A DNA stretch of 47,282 nucleotides. Source: an uncultured Pseudomonadota bacterium (GTDB taxonomy: Bacteria; Myxococcota_A; Polyangia; Nannocystales; Nannocystaceae). This document shows positions 32,894 to 41,816 of this stretch, one piece after another. The DNA lies in NCBI GenBank assembly GCA_913061055.1, contig CAJXVA010000013.1, forward strand, positions 1-47,282, written 5' to 3'. The notes beneath the pieces were generated by a model that worked only from the letters and a program-made list of their open reading frames with translations, was not told where the DNA came from and did not search any database. Numbering within the stretch: the first letter of the stretch is position 1; every line of letters begins with the position of its first letter. The position numbers and the translations under genes were made by a program.

Positions 32894-35800
32894 TCAGTCT
32901 CCGATTCTGTTGAGGTCCCCGTCGTACGTACCCATTCTGGTCGTCTTTCGACCAAGGTTTCGTACCGAATCGGCCATCTTCCAACCATCGGAGACGTTGT
33001 GTCCGTCGACGTCTGGGGTGATGAACCGGTTTCCCCGTCTGAAGACCGGTTGGCCGTGCGACCGATAGTTCGTTCGGCTGAACCCCAATTCATCTGCCTT
33101 CTCTCCCACGGTCAGCGGGCGCTTCCGGTGTTTCGGCGGCGCGCGACGGACCGTGCCGGAAGGGTCGATGTAGAACCCCGTGGAATCTGCGAGCTGTACT
33201 TGGCGTGAGGGGAGCTCGGCCGCGTCGCCACCGCAGTCCCCCGGTCCGCCTGCGGGTGCCAGACCAAACGGATCGACCCAGGTCAGCGGGTCTTCCACGT
33301 ACCCATGCACCGCCAACCCGCCCGCCAGCCCGATGGGGTCCCGCGAGACATACCCGCCAACGCCTGGGTCGTAGTACCGGAACCGGTTGTAGAACAACCC
33401 GGTCTCCGCATCCTCGTATTGCCCAGGGAACCGCCACGGACACAGCGCCGCATCCCCATCCGTCACCGCGCAGCGCCCGTAGGTGTCGGTGACCCCCTGC
33501 CAAGCCACTGTGCCCGCTGCATCGGTCAAACACAGCGGCGTCCCGAGATGGTCGGTGAACATCGCCATCGCACCACGCTTCTCGGACACCCGCGCGAGCG
33601 GTGCAAAACTCTCCGGCTCGAACAGCCAGGTGACGACGCCGTCGTCATCGGAAGTGAGAGGAGGCGTTTCTTGTGTCGCGTGGGTCAGGCACTCCTGCGC
33701 GAGCCACCCAAACTGCTCGTCGTCCAGCGCCCGAGCGCGCAGCATGTCGAACCACGCCTCGTCATCGCCGAGCTTGGCGCGCGCTGCAAGCAGCCCTTTC
33801 TTGCGGGCGCACAACTCTGGGGTCCGTAGGACCTGTGGAGCCTCGTCTTCGCTCCGCCACTCGTGCAGCGGCAGGTTGCCGTCCCAGACCCAACGCGTGA
33901 CGACACCGTCGGCGTTCTTTTCGATGCGCCGTCCGAAGGCGTCGTAGCGGAAGGAGACGGCGGTGCCGCCGGGCTTGTCGACCTGGGTCAGCTGGCCAGC
34001 GTCGTTCCAGTGAAACCACCAGCGGCCGCCGTCGGGGTCGTCGCGCTCGGCGAGGTTGCCGTCGGCGTCGTAGCGATAGGTGGTGATCCCGTCGGGTCCG
34101 GAGCGTTTGAGGACCTGGCCGGCCTGCCCATACTCGCGGTCGTTGCGATCCAGCGACTCGAACAGGTTGCCGACCTCGTCTGGGTTGCGCAGCTCGACCC
34201 GCGGCTCACCGCCATTCCTGGGCGTGACCTCGGTTTTGTGGAGGAAGCCCCGGACATCGTGCTCGTAGGCGATCGAGCCCAGCGCGTCGTCGTCGAGCGT
34301 GCGCAGCAAGTCGCCCGGATCCCAGCCGTACTTACGCAGGCGATGGCTGGTGGGCGTCGTTCCCTCGGGCGGTGAGGCCTGCCCAACCCAGTGCTGCGTC
34401 GGCCGGCCGAGTGCGTCGCGCCACCAGTACCCGCGAACCGCACCCTCGCCCGTGCCGACGGTGCGGTCGACCTCGAGCCCGAGCTTGTCGCGGGTGAACG
34501 CGGCCGACCATCGGTGCGTGTCGTCGCGGTAGCTCACCGAGGTGACGTCGCCCATCGCGTTGCGCACGATGTCGGCGGCCGAACCCCGGCTCGACTCCAT
34601 GGCGATGCGGAGACCGCGGTGGTCGTAGGCGCTGACGACCGAGTCTTCGCGGTCGTCCTCGATACCCGCGACCGACTCGTTGGTGATCTGCCCGAGCGCG
34701 TCGCGTTCGAGAGAGACCACCACGTCGCCGAGGGCCGCCTCGACCAGCGCGCCGTCTTTGCGATACGCATAGCGCACCGACTCGCCGTCGGAGTGCGCAA
34801 CGGAGGCCAGGTTGCCCGCGTCGTCGTACTCCATCGTACGCGTCCGCGGAGGCTGGTCGTCCTTGGCCTCGCGCAGCACACGAAGCACGCGGCCCAGCGG
34901 ATCCCGCTCGTACAGCGTGGTTTGCCCATCCCACTGCACCTCGGCCGCGACCTCCCCCAGCACATCGAGCTCGAAGCGGTGCTCGAGTCCGCGTTCGTTG
35001 GTGACCCCGATGAGCTGACCTTCGGTGTCCCAGCGATAACGAACGGTCGCATCGCCACCTGCCACCCGCGTATGGGTACGCGAGGCGACCTTGCCCATCT
35101 GACAGTACGTAAAGGTCAGGTCCCGGCTGCGGTCACGAGCCCGCAACACGTTGCCCATCGCGTCGTAGCCGAGGTCGCGGACGTTGCCGTCGGGCTCCTG
35201 CACCCGCACGATCCGACCCAAGGCATCGTAGACCCGCTTCTGCACGTTGCCGTTCGGATCGGTGCGCTCGGTGGCGCGGCCGAGTGCGTCGCGTTTCCAT
35301 CCGGTGGTGCTGCCATCGGGGTGCGTCGCCTGGCGCAGCCCCCCGGCGCTGTCGTACTCGAGCGCGGTGGGCTGCCCGGCGGCGTCAATCACTTGCCGGA
35401 GCTGTTTGCCCTCGTAGGCGTAGTGGGTGGCGTGCCCGAGTGGGTCAACCCGCGAGACCACCCGGCCCATGCCATCGTACCGCCAGGTCCACTCCGCGCC
35501 TTCGGGCCCAAGCACGGAGACCGGTCGGTTCTTCTCGTCGTAGCGGACCTTGCTGACCCGCTTTCCGCCATCCCCAAAGGGCGAGACGACCATCACCACG
35601 TTGCCTTTGGTGTCGTGCGTGGTCTCGGTCCGGCGCCCCATCGGATCGACGACGACCGTTTCTCGATGCGCGTGGTCGTACTCGTACTGGGTCGTTCCGC
35701 CGGCGGCGTCGGTGATCTCGGTGACCATGAACGCGCCGTCGTACGCATACGTCGTGACCTCGCCGAGCGAGTTGGTGACGGCCGTGGTCCGACCCTTGCG

Positions 35801-37315
35801 GTTGTAGTCGATGAGGTGGTGGTAGATGCCCTGCTCAGCGTCGCCGGCCGGGTCGATGCCCCAGGTCTCCACGCATCGGGCGTAGCGGCCGTAGCCGTCG
35901 TACTTGAAGTAGAAGGTCAGGCCGTTGCGATCGGATTCCCGAACCAGCAGATGACGGTCGTAGCCGAACTTCATCGGCTTGCCCGCGGCGTCGCGCTGCT
36001 CCACCAAGTCGCCGGCCTCGTCGTACAGATACTCCGCGTGTTGCCGATGTCCTTCGCCGTCGGCGCTGGGCAGCCAGATCCGCGTCAGCCGGCCGCGCGG
36101 ATCATGCTCGAGCTTGACCACCCGCCCGGCGGCATCGTGGACCTCGGCCAAGCGGGCCCGCTCGTCGTAGCGATACTCCACCGCGAACCCGTCGGGGCTG
36201 CGCTGCCGCACGATGCGGGCCAACCCCCGGTCGGCCTCGTGGGTCGCCTCGCCGGGAATCGGCGCGAACTCGGTGACCACCCCCGCGGAGTCTTCGAGGC
36301 TGAACGCGAAGTTGCCGTGGCTGCGCAGGGTGAGCCGCTCGACCGGGTGAAACACAGTGTCGCCCTTGCGCATCACCCCGCCATCGAGCTTCCGAGTGCC
36401 GAACTCCACCTCGCGGCCATCGGCGGTCTGCAAGGCAACGCAGTGCGGCTCGAGCCATAGCTTCTGGTCGAGGCTGTGGGCCCAGCCGAACCCCAGCGGC
36501 GAGTCGCGGTCGAACCAGTTGCTGTTGTAGTTGCGCTCGAAGCGGACCGGAAGCGGCCCGGGCAGCGTGAAGTCGACCCCGTCGGTCAGCACGCAGCCGT
36601 TGGCGACGTTGACGGGGTGGCCGGTGAGAAAACAAGCCGACTTGTGCGCGATGTTTCGGGCCCGCTTGAACTTCTCTGGGATGACCTTGTCGATCGCCCC
36701 GTGGAGCTTTCCGGCGGCCCATTTGCTGCGGAGCGCCCGCATACCGGCCATCATCATGACCTGGGCCCAATCGATGCCCGGCGGACCGCCTACCATCACC
36801 ATCTTGGGCAACCCGGTCGACACCACGGCAGAGGTGGGCATGCGGACCGGGTCGCTGCACGACAGCGCGATCTCCCCCATGCGCACCGCGTTGGCGCCCA
36901 TCATCTTCACGGTCATCGAGCCCATCAACAACAACGCGTCCGAGGGCGGAGGGATCGGCGGGTCGGGCATCGGCAGCTTGCCCTTGAGCCCGACCGGCGG
37001 CTTGGGGGCCCGCGGAACCGGAGCCCAGGACAAGCCCGGCGGGATGAAGATGTGCGGCACCGGCATCGACACCTCGTCGCCCGTGACCGTGGCCGGAAGC
37101 CCCGAGATCCACACCTTGCCCGGGTCGACCGGAGTGTCGGTGACCCAAGCGGTGACCTGGGCGATCAGCTCGTCCATGATCAGACCCATCGGGTCGAAGA
37201 TCAGCCCCATGAACGGGTGAGGAAACGGTGTGGGCACCGGGGCGGGCGTGGGCACCATCTCCATGTGGAGATCGATGCCGACCACGAGGTCGAGCCACTT
37301 GCTCGCGATGCTCAC
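32894..37315 (-). CDS. PAAR-like/Rhs polymorphic toxin with Ntox21-like C-terminal domain
   Basis: 1473 residues. Residues about 1-190 are a PAAR-like region rich in Pro/Gly/Met (PHIFIPPGLSW, a conserved Cys and GMRALRSKW), which would dock on a type VI secretion spike or similar apparatus. A DUF6531 segment follows (about 225-300: TGHPVNVANGCVLTDGVDF, LPVRFERNYNS), then some 1000 residues of RHS/YD repeats forming the toxin-holding shell. The core ends in the classical RYYDPGVGGYVSRDPIGLAG and a DPFGL junction at about residue 1352. The variable tail (about 1353-1473) contains FSRTNYRSHGQPVF, TPDVDGHN, WKMAD and GTYDGDLNRIGD, resembling Ntox21-type RNase toxins. An immunity gene follows after 2 bp. 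Confidence 0.93.
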   Translation of the reverse strand: MSIASKWLDLVVGIDLHMEMVPTPAPVPTPFPHPFMGLIFDPMGLIMDELIAQVTAWVTDTPVDPGKVWISGLPATVTGDEVSMPVPHIFIPPGLSWAPVPRAPKPPVGLKGKLPMPDPPIPPPSDALLLMGSMTVKMMGANAVRMGEIALSCSDPVRMPTSAVVSTGLPKMVMVGGPPGIDWAQVMMMAGMRALRSKWAAGKLHGAIDKVIPEKFKRARNIAHKSACFLTGHPVNVANGCVLTDGVDFTLPGPLPVRFERNYNSNWFDRDSPLGFGWAHSLDQKLWLEPHCVALQTADGREVEFGTRKLDGGVMRKGDTVFHPVERLTLRSHGNFAFSLEDSAGVVTEFAPIPGEATHEADRGLARIVRQRSPDGFAVEYRYDERARLAEVHDAAGRVVKLEHDPRGRLTRIWLPSADGEGHRQHAEYLYDEAGDLVEQRDAAGKPMKFGYDRHLLVRESDRNGLTFYFKYDGYGRYARCVETWGIDPAGDAEQGIYHHLIDYNRKGRTTAVTNSLGEVTTYAYDGAFMVTEITDAAGGTTQYEYDHAHRETVVVDPMGRRTETTHDTKGNVVMVVSPFGDGGKRVSKVRYDEKNRPVSVLGPEGAEWTWRYDGMGRVVSRVDPLGHATHYAYEGKQLRQVIDAAGQPTALEYDSAGGLRQATHPDGSTTGWKRDALGRATERTDPNGNVQKRVYDALGRIVRVQEPDGNVRDLGYDAMGNVLRARDRSRDLTFTYCQMGKVASRTHTRVAGGDATVRYRWDTEGQLIGVTNERGLEHRFELDVLGEVAAEVQWDGQTTLYERDPLGRVLRVLREAKDDQPPRTRTMEYDDAGNLASVAHSDGESVRYAYRKDGALVEAALGDVVVSLERDALGQITNESVAGIEDDREDSVVSAYDHRGLRIAMESSRGSAADIVRNAMGDVTSVSYRDDTHRWSAAFTRDKLGLEVDRTVGTGEGAVRGYWWRDALGRPTQHWVGQASPPEGTTPTSHRLRKYGWDPGDLLRTLDDDALGSIAYEHDVRGFLHKTEVTPRNGGEPRVELRNPDEVGNLFESLDRNDREYGQAGQVLKRSGPDGITTYRYDADGNLAERDDPDGGRWWFHWNDAGQLTQVDKPGGTAVSFRYDAFGRRIEKNADGVVTRWVWDGNLPLHEWRSEDEAPQVLRTPELCARKKGLLAARAKLGDDEAWFDMLRARALDDEQFGWLAQECLTHATQETPPLTSDDDGVVTWLFEPESFAPLARVSEKRGAMAMFTDHLGTPLCLTDAAGTVAWQGVTDTYGRCAVTDGDAALCPWRFPGQYEDAETGLFYNRFRYYDPGVGGYVSRDPIGLAGGLAVHGYVEDPLTWVDPFGLAPAGGPGDCGGDAAELPSRQVQLADSTGFYIDPSGTVRRAPPKHRKRPLTVGEKADELGFSRTNYRSHGQPVFRRGNRFITPDVDGHNVSDGWKMADSVRNLGRKTTRMGTYDGDLNRIGD

Positions 37316-37425
37316 CGCGGACAGTGTAGGGGAGCGACGCGCGTGTTCCGACCCCGAGTTCCCGGGAAGTACAGGTCATGGTTTCCGGGCCGGATCTCGA
37401 GACTGCTGGGGCCGCGGCTGCGATT

Positions 37426-39162
37426 TCACTCGAGGAGGGGCCTCAGGGTACGGACGGCGACGCTGTCCGGTGCGACCTGCTCGGCCTGGGACAGCGCTTC
37501 GGTGGCCAGCTGGGACCACAGCTCATCGCGAATCGACCGCAGAACCCGTGACATCCACACCGCGGCGTCCTCTGTCTGGAGCATCCACGAACTCATTCGC
37601 TGCTCGATCTCGATCACCGACGCGCTCAGCCGGTCGAGCCGGGGGTCACTGGGCTCGACGAAGAGCTGGGTCAACAGCAGCGCGTAGTGGGCGGCCAGGG
37701 CGTTGCACGAGTCCAGGTCCTCTTCTTTCACCGGCGCGTCTTCATCTTCATCTTCGTCTTCGAGGTATTGCTCCTCCGCCCCGCGGATCACCTCGATCAA
37801 CCAGACCAAGAACTCGGTCAACGCTCGCTGCTCGTTCGGTCCGAGCTTCCAACAGCTCTCCACCAGGGATGCCAGGGCCTCTGTGATGTCCTCGGTGAAC
37901 GCGTCCGGGTGCAGGACGTCCAGGCATAGCAGCGTGCACGCGAGCGCTCGTCCGACGTGCTCGCTCCGCTCTCCGGCGCTCCACCGCGTCAACGCCATCA
38001 CTTCATGCAGCGGGCTGACCATCGGGACCGGCACCAGGCCGCTGGTGCGCATGTCCTCGAGCGCTGCACGGTTGTCGTCCCGCTTGTAGCCGTAGTCGGC
38101 GTCCGCGATGGAATCGAGGGCTTCGTCGGTGACCGCCGCGAGCAACAACGCCAACAGAGAGTCGGAATCGGCGTGCCAGCCTTCCAGCGGTTTCCGGCGG
38201 ACAACGAGATCCTCCGGCCTCACTCCACGGGGCGCGACGGCACCGGCCCTCGCGGCATCGCTGAGCCAGTGGGCGAATCCGAAAGCCACGCGCGACAGAG
38301 CGGTGCGATCGGCCCCCACGGTCGCTCGCTCCAGCGCCTTTCTGCATCCGGCCAGGTCGTGAGCGTGCCCGTGATACGCCTCCGCGATCGAGAGCCAGTC
38401 TGTCGATGAGCTTGCAAAGGACTCGGCGCGTTCGAGGCAGCGACGGGCCGATGTCTCTTGGTCCACGCTCTGACCGGCCCAGGCCTGGGCAAGCGTCACG
38501 CAGCCGTCGACCGACTCGGCGAGTTCGAGTCCTTCATCGAGGAACGTTCGAGCGCTCCGGGTCTCGCCGAGGGCGGAAAGCACGCTGGCGATCGTCCAGA
38601 ATCCGGCGAGCACCTGTGGGGTCCGTCCCGCGGCTTCACGCGCCAAGGGCATGGCGCGCTGAAGCAGCGAGTTTGCACGGGGGTTGTCTTCGAGCAGAGC
38701 ACCGAAGGCGCGGGCGATCGAGCACAGGTCGTCGACCGATTGGGCGCGTTGGGCCCCCTGTTCGAGGCATTGGCGGGCGGCCTCCAGGTCACCGACGATG
38801 GTGTGGAAGTGCCGGGCGAGCAGGGACCAGGCGTAGACTGGAGCCTCGGCGTTGGCCGCGAGATTTGCCTCGCATTCATGCAGCACCGAGGACGCCGCGG
38901 GCACGTCGTTGAACGCGTCGCGGAGCAGCTCTGCCTTGTCGGCGAAACACCAGGTCTGATTGGGAGCGATGGAGATCGCGGTGTCAAGACAGCGGAGTGC
39001 GGCATCTCGATCGCCCCCCTGCGCGTACGCCTGGCCGACGCGGCGCCAGTCGCTGTCGCACTGTGCGAGCAGCTCGGCCTGCCGGAGATGCTCCGTTCGG
39101 GCTTCGCCGTCGGCGACGCTGCGAGCGTGCTCGAGGCAGTCCGATACGGTTCGCGTCGACAT
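37426..39162 (-). CDS. TPR-like protein upstream of the Rhs gene
   Basis: 578 residues, all helical, with TPR/Sel1-like hairpins: WRRVGQAYAQGGDRDAALRC, AWSLLARHFHTIVGDLEAAR, WTIASVLSALGETRSARTFL and WLSIAEAYHGHAHDLAGC. A region around 310-345 is a linker (GVRPEDLVVRRKPLEGW). The C-terminal half holds a different helical domain with an acidic patch (EDEDEDEDA, near 470). There is no signal peptide or membrane helix. It is encoded 110 bp upstream of the PAAR-like/Rhs toxin on the same strand, so it may be the cytosolic adaptor or loading factor for that effector; this is inference from position only. Confidence 0.82.
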   Translation of the reverse strand: MSTRTVSDCLEHARSVADGEARTEHLRQAELLAQCDSDWRRVGQAYAQGGDRDAALRCLDTAISIAPNQTWCFADKAELLRDAFNDVPAASSVLHECEANLAANAEAPVYAWSLLARHFHTIVGDLEAARQCLEQGAQRAQSVDDLCSIARAFGALLEDNPRANSLLQRAMPLAREAAGRTPQVLAGFWTIASVLSALGETRSARTFLDEGLELAESVDGCVTLAQAWAGQSVDQETSARRCLERAESFASSSTDWLSIAEAYHGHAHDLAGCRKALERATVGADRTALSRVAFGFAHWLSDAARAGAVAPRGVRPEDLVVRRKPLEGWHADSDSLLALLLAAVTDEALDSIADADYGYKRDDNRAALEDMRTSGLVPVPMVSPLHEVMALTRWSAGERSEHVGRALACTLLCLDVLHPDAFTEDITEALASLVESCWKLGPNEQRALTEFLVWLIEVIRGAEEQYLEDEDEDEDAPVKEEDLDSCNALAAHYALLLTQLFVEPSDPRLDRLSASVIEIEQRMSSWMLQTEDAAVWMSRVLRSIRDELWSQLATEALSQAEQVAPDSVAVRTLRPLLE

Positions 39163-39234
39163 GCGCAGATGCTACGCATTCGCCAGGCCGGTGGCGACCC
39201 CATGCTCGTGCGGCTCCCTCGCGAGGCCTCGCAG

Positions 39235-40020
39235 TTAGCAGGCGCCGGTGGGCGCGTCGCAGTTCTCGGGGCCGCAGGTCGACGGATACAGTTCGCCGCC
39301 AATGCAGGTCGTCGCCTCGCCACAGACCAGCGTGGGGTCGCATTGCGAACCGCAGTCGAGCTCGGTGCAGGACCACTGACCATCCTCATCGCACAGACAC
39401 GTGTTGCATTCGTCGTCGGCCGGAACTTCGTCGCCGGGGGCGCACGGAGGGTCGCAGTCGAGCTCGGTGCAGGACCATTGACCGTCGGCCTCACAGAGGC
39501 ACTCGTTGCACCCGTCGCCCGCGGGGGCTTGGTCGCCCGGGTCGCATTCACTCTCGCAATCGAGCTCGGTGCAGGACCACGTCCCATTGTCTTCGCACAC
39601 GCAGTCGTTGCAGCCGTCTTCGGCGAGCTGCTGATCGCCGGGGGTGCACTCGTTGTCGCAGGCGAGTTCAGTGCAGGACCAGGAGCCATCGGCATCGCAC
39701 GTGCAGGTGTTGCAGGCGTCCTCGCTCGGTACGGTGTCACCGTCGTCGCAATCGGGCTCGCAGCGGCTCACGAGGTCGGCGCAGCAGTCCTCGAACTCGA
39801 TGCACGCCGCATCGCATTGACAGGCCTGGGTCTCGTCGAAGGCGGCATCGCAGCGGTCCTCGCAGGAGCCAGCGAGACCGTCTGCCTTGCCGATCGGAGC
39901 GCGGTCGTCCTGGGAGGCTTGAGGGGCTGAATCCCCGGTCGTGGCGTCTGCACAGGCGGTGATGGCCACCAGGGAGAGAAGGGCTGCGGAGGCGAGAGTC
40001 TGGAAGATTGGAGAGGTCAT
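39235..40020 (-). CDS. secreted lipoprotein with somatomedin B-like and four pacifastin-like repeats
   Basis: 261 residues from ATG 40020. The signal ends in lipobox ITAC (Cys23) and a GKADG motif follows (44-48). A somatomedin B-like segment lies at about 67-87 (CQCDAACIEFEDCCADLVSRC shape). Four near-identical 34-residue repeats follow from about residue 91, each matching the pacifastin inhibitor pattern C-x(9-12)-C-N-x-C-x-C-x(2-3)-G-x(3-6)-C-T-x(3)-C, for example CNDCVCEDNGTWSCTELDC. Pacifastins are small serine protease inhibitors known mostly from arthropods. The gene lies 71 bp downstream of a trypsin-like protease gene, so an inhibitor role for that protease or a prey protease is plausible. 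An adhesive extracellular repeat is the alternative. Confidence 0.85.
   Translation of the reverse strand: MTSPIFQTLASAALLSLVAITACADATTGDSAPQASQDDRAPIGKADGLAGSCEDRCDAAFDETQACQCDAACIEFEDCCADLVSRCEPDCDDGDTVPSEDACNTCTCDADGSWSCTELACDNECTPGDQQLAEDGCNDCVCEDNGTWSCTELDCESECDPGDQAPAGDGCNECLCEADGQWSCTELDCDPPCAPGDEVPADDECNTCLCDEDGQWSCTELDCGSQCDPTLVCGEATTCIGGELYPSTCGPENCDAPTGAC
39343..39750 (-). repeat. four tandem 102-bp coding repeats
   Basis: The DNA encoding the four pacifastin-like units repeats with a period of 102 bp. The segment encoding WSCTELxC is the best conserved at the nucleotide level, which suggests recent duplication or gene conversion within the gene. Confidence 0.7.
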
Positions 40021-40091
40021 CGGTTGTTCTCGGACCCAAGAGCCGACCTCCTCCCACCTGTCGCACCCGCACTCGAAGAAAGAAGAAAAAA

Positions 40092-40961
40092 CTAGAAGGG
40101 CAACAGCCCGACGTTCGTTGCGCCCGCCAAGCAGTCCTCGAACTCGGTGGGCTGGCACGAGGCAAACCGCGAGCAGGACGCATCCGACGGATCCAAGCTG
40201 TAGCCCGCGCCCGTTGTATGGACGGCAACGACCTTTCCCGTCTCGAGGTCGAACACGGGCGAGCCAGAGTGTCCGGAGAACGTGTCCAGGGTGGTGGCGA
40301 TGCGTTGCGGCGTCCAGCGCTCGACAACGCCAGAGAGGTCGACGGTGGCGCGGCCGCCGAGGGGGTGTCCCACCAGAGCAACACGTTGGCCCACAAAACT
40401 CCCGCCAAGCGAGAGCGGCGTTCGATCCGGCACATCGCGGTCGAGGCGAATCAGGGCGACGTCTTCGTCCTCGGCGCGAAACGATGCCTCGCAGCGATAC
40501 AGATCATCGGGGTCCAGAAAACTGGGGTCGTCGTTTCGCTCGGCGTCGTTGAACCCAAACAGGATCTGGGTCGAGTCGCACGCGTGTTGGTCGAGACAGT
40601 GGGCTGCGGTGGCAACCAGGCTGGGGGCGACCAGGAAAGCCGTGCAGTGTCCCAAGAACGGATCCGATGCGAACCGCTCCCCGCCACACAGGCCGAAACG
40701 TTCCCCAAGCGTCGGGACGTCGGCCGCAGCGTCCGCACCAATCCGGGTCGTGACCAGGGCAACGGACATCGCCCAGTCGGGCGCTCGCGGATCGAGGCTC
40801 TCGAGGACGAGCGTTCGATCGTCGTCCTCGAAGCTGTCGGCTTTTCCACTGGGACCGGCGACCTGTGCCGAGGCCTGTGGCCCCTCGTCGGCGGGCTGAC
40901 ATCCCAATGGCGACGTCGCGACCAGGGCGATGAGAAGGCGCTTCGCGGTTCGGCTGTGCAT
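40092..40961 (-). CDS. trypsin-like (S1) serine protease lipoprotein
   Basis: 289 residues. Lipobox PLGC (Cys21) and a SGKADS motif (38-43) precede the catalytic domain. The chymotrypsin-fold triad is complete: VATAAHC (His121), EDEDVALIRLD (Asp167) and the nucleophile in TFSGHSGSP (Ser232). Cys106 and Cys122 are placed to form the disulfide that brackets the catalytic His in trypsins. The overall form resembles the V8/glutamyl-endopeptidase branch more than digestive trypsins. It should act outside the cytoplasm. It is followed by the pacifastin-like gene 71 bp downstream and preceded by the sigma-factor gene on the same strand. Confidence 0.9.
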   Translation of the reverse strand: MHSRTAKRLLIALVATSPLGCQPADEGPQASAQVAGPSGKADSFEDDDRTLVLESLDPRAPDWAMSVALVTTRIGADAAADVPTLGERFGLCGGERFASDPFLGHCTAFLVAPSLVATAAHCLDQHACDSTQILFGFNDAERNDDPSFLDPDDLYRCEASFRAEDEDVALIRLDRDVPDRTPLSLGGSFVGQRVALVGHPLGGRATVDLSGVVERWTPQRIATTLDTFSGHSGSPVFDLETGKVVAVHTTGAGYSLDPSDASCSRFASCQPTEFEDCLAGATNVGLLPF

Positions 40962-41016
40962 GGCGATGGTACGGAGCCGCGGGCGAGCCGAATGTCGCGG
41001 ATGCAGGCCGAGAAAA

Positions 41017-41763
41017 TCAGAAACTCGTGCCTGGGGGCTCGTTTTCGACGCTTAGGGACGCTTCGAGGCGGCTCTGTGCGGCGCGAACGAGGCGTAGCGC
41101 CGAGGATGCGGTGATCCCCATCCGAGTCTCGAGGCGCGCGAGGACGTCTTCGCGGAGCCTGCATCGCAACCGGGCGATTCTCCGCGCCGCGGTCGCCCGG
41201 TGGACCTTCCAACGCGCTGCGAGTCCGTCGATCGAAACGGCGTCGCGATAGTGAGTGTCCAACGCGGCCTTTTCGTCGGGGCTCAAGCCGTCCATCGCAT
41301 CCCGCATGGCCACCCGGAATGCGTCCTTGCATTCCGTGAGAAGGGCGTCACGCTCGGGGTCGTGCCAAATGCCCATGCACGCAGCTTCCGGCTCGGACTC
41401 GACCAGCAGCAGCATCTCTCGCTTTCGCAGCAAGCGGTGGGCAGAGCGAGACACCGTGACACGAAGCCAGCCGGCGAGCGACCCACGGCCGGAGTAGCGT
41501 TGGATCGCCGGGGTGCCAGCCTCGCCGACGAAGAGGTTCTCCAGGAAGATCGAACGGACCTCTTCCGATTGCTCTCGGCGCAAGCGAAGGCCCCGCAAGG
41601 CGGACTCGATCGTGCTTTGGTATTGCGCAAGCAGGTGCTCGGGGCCCTGTGGGAACTCGTCCTGGCAGGCGAGCGCGACGTAGACGTCGAGCGAGCGTTG
41701 CTCGTCGGGAAGCTCGAGGTCCGAGGCTCGCTCGCAAAACCGGTCGAAGGTAAGCTCCGGCAC
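41017..41763 (-). CDS. ECF-type RNA polymerase sigma factor
   Basis: About 248 residues from GTG 41763; GTG 41814 is an in-frame alternative that would leave almost no gap to the divergent kinase gene. A region 2-like part (about 45-125) contains SLAGWLRVTVSRSAHRLLRKRE, typical of the helix that binds the -10 element. The C-terminal region 4 (about 165-215) has LSPDEKAALDTHYRDAVSID and a helix-turn-helix GLAARWKVHRATAARRIARL. This resembles the ECF branch found next to Ser/Thr kinases in Myxococcota and Planctomycetota. It is divergent from a kinase with an anti-sigma zinc finger, its likely controller. The protease gene starts 55 bp downstream, so it could be a target. Confidence 0.87.
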   Translation of the reverse strand: MPELTFDRFCERASDLELPDEQRSLDVYVALACQDEFPQGPEHLLAQYQSTIESALRGLRLRREQSEEVRSIFLENLFVGEAGTPAIQRYSGRGSLAGWLRVTVSRSAHRLLRKREMLLLVESEPEAACMGIWHDPERDALLTECKDAFRVAMRDAMDGLSPDEKAALDTHYRDAVSIDGLAARWKVHRATAARRIARLRCRLREDVLARLETRMGITASSALRLVRAAQSRLEASLSVENEPPGTSF

Positions 41764-41816
41764 CGGGCACGTCTGCTGGTGGGCGTCGAACCAGATTCGA
41801 GTTGGGGCTGACACCG

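Noticed and set aside
34391..36460. Long plus-strand open frame of 689 codons opposite the Rhs gene
   Set aside because: It is antisense to well-supported RHS repeats; in high-GC DNA the opposite strand stays open by codon bias, and its translation has no recognisable domain.
39343..39750. Regular 102-bp repeats that might suggest an array
   Set aside because: The repeats are in frame and encode pacifastin-like units; there are no unique spacers as in CRISPR.
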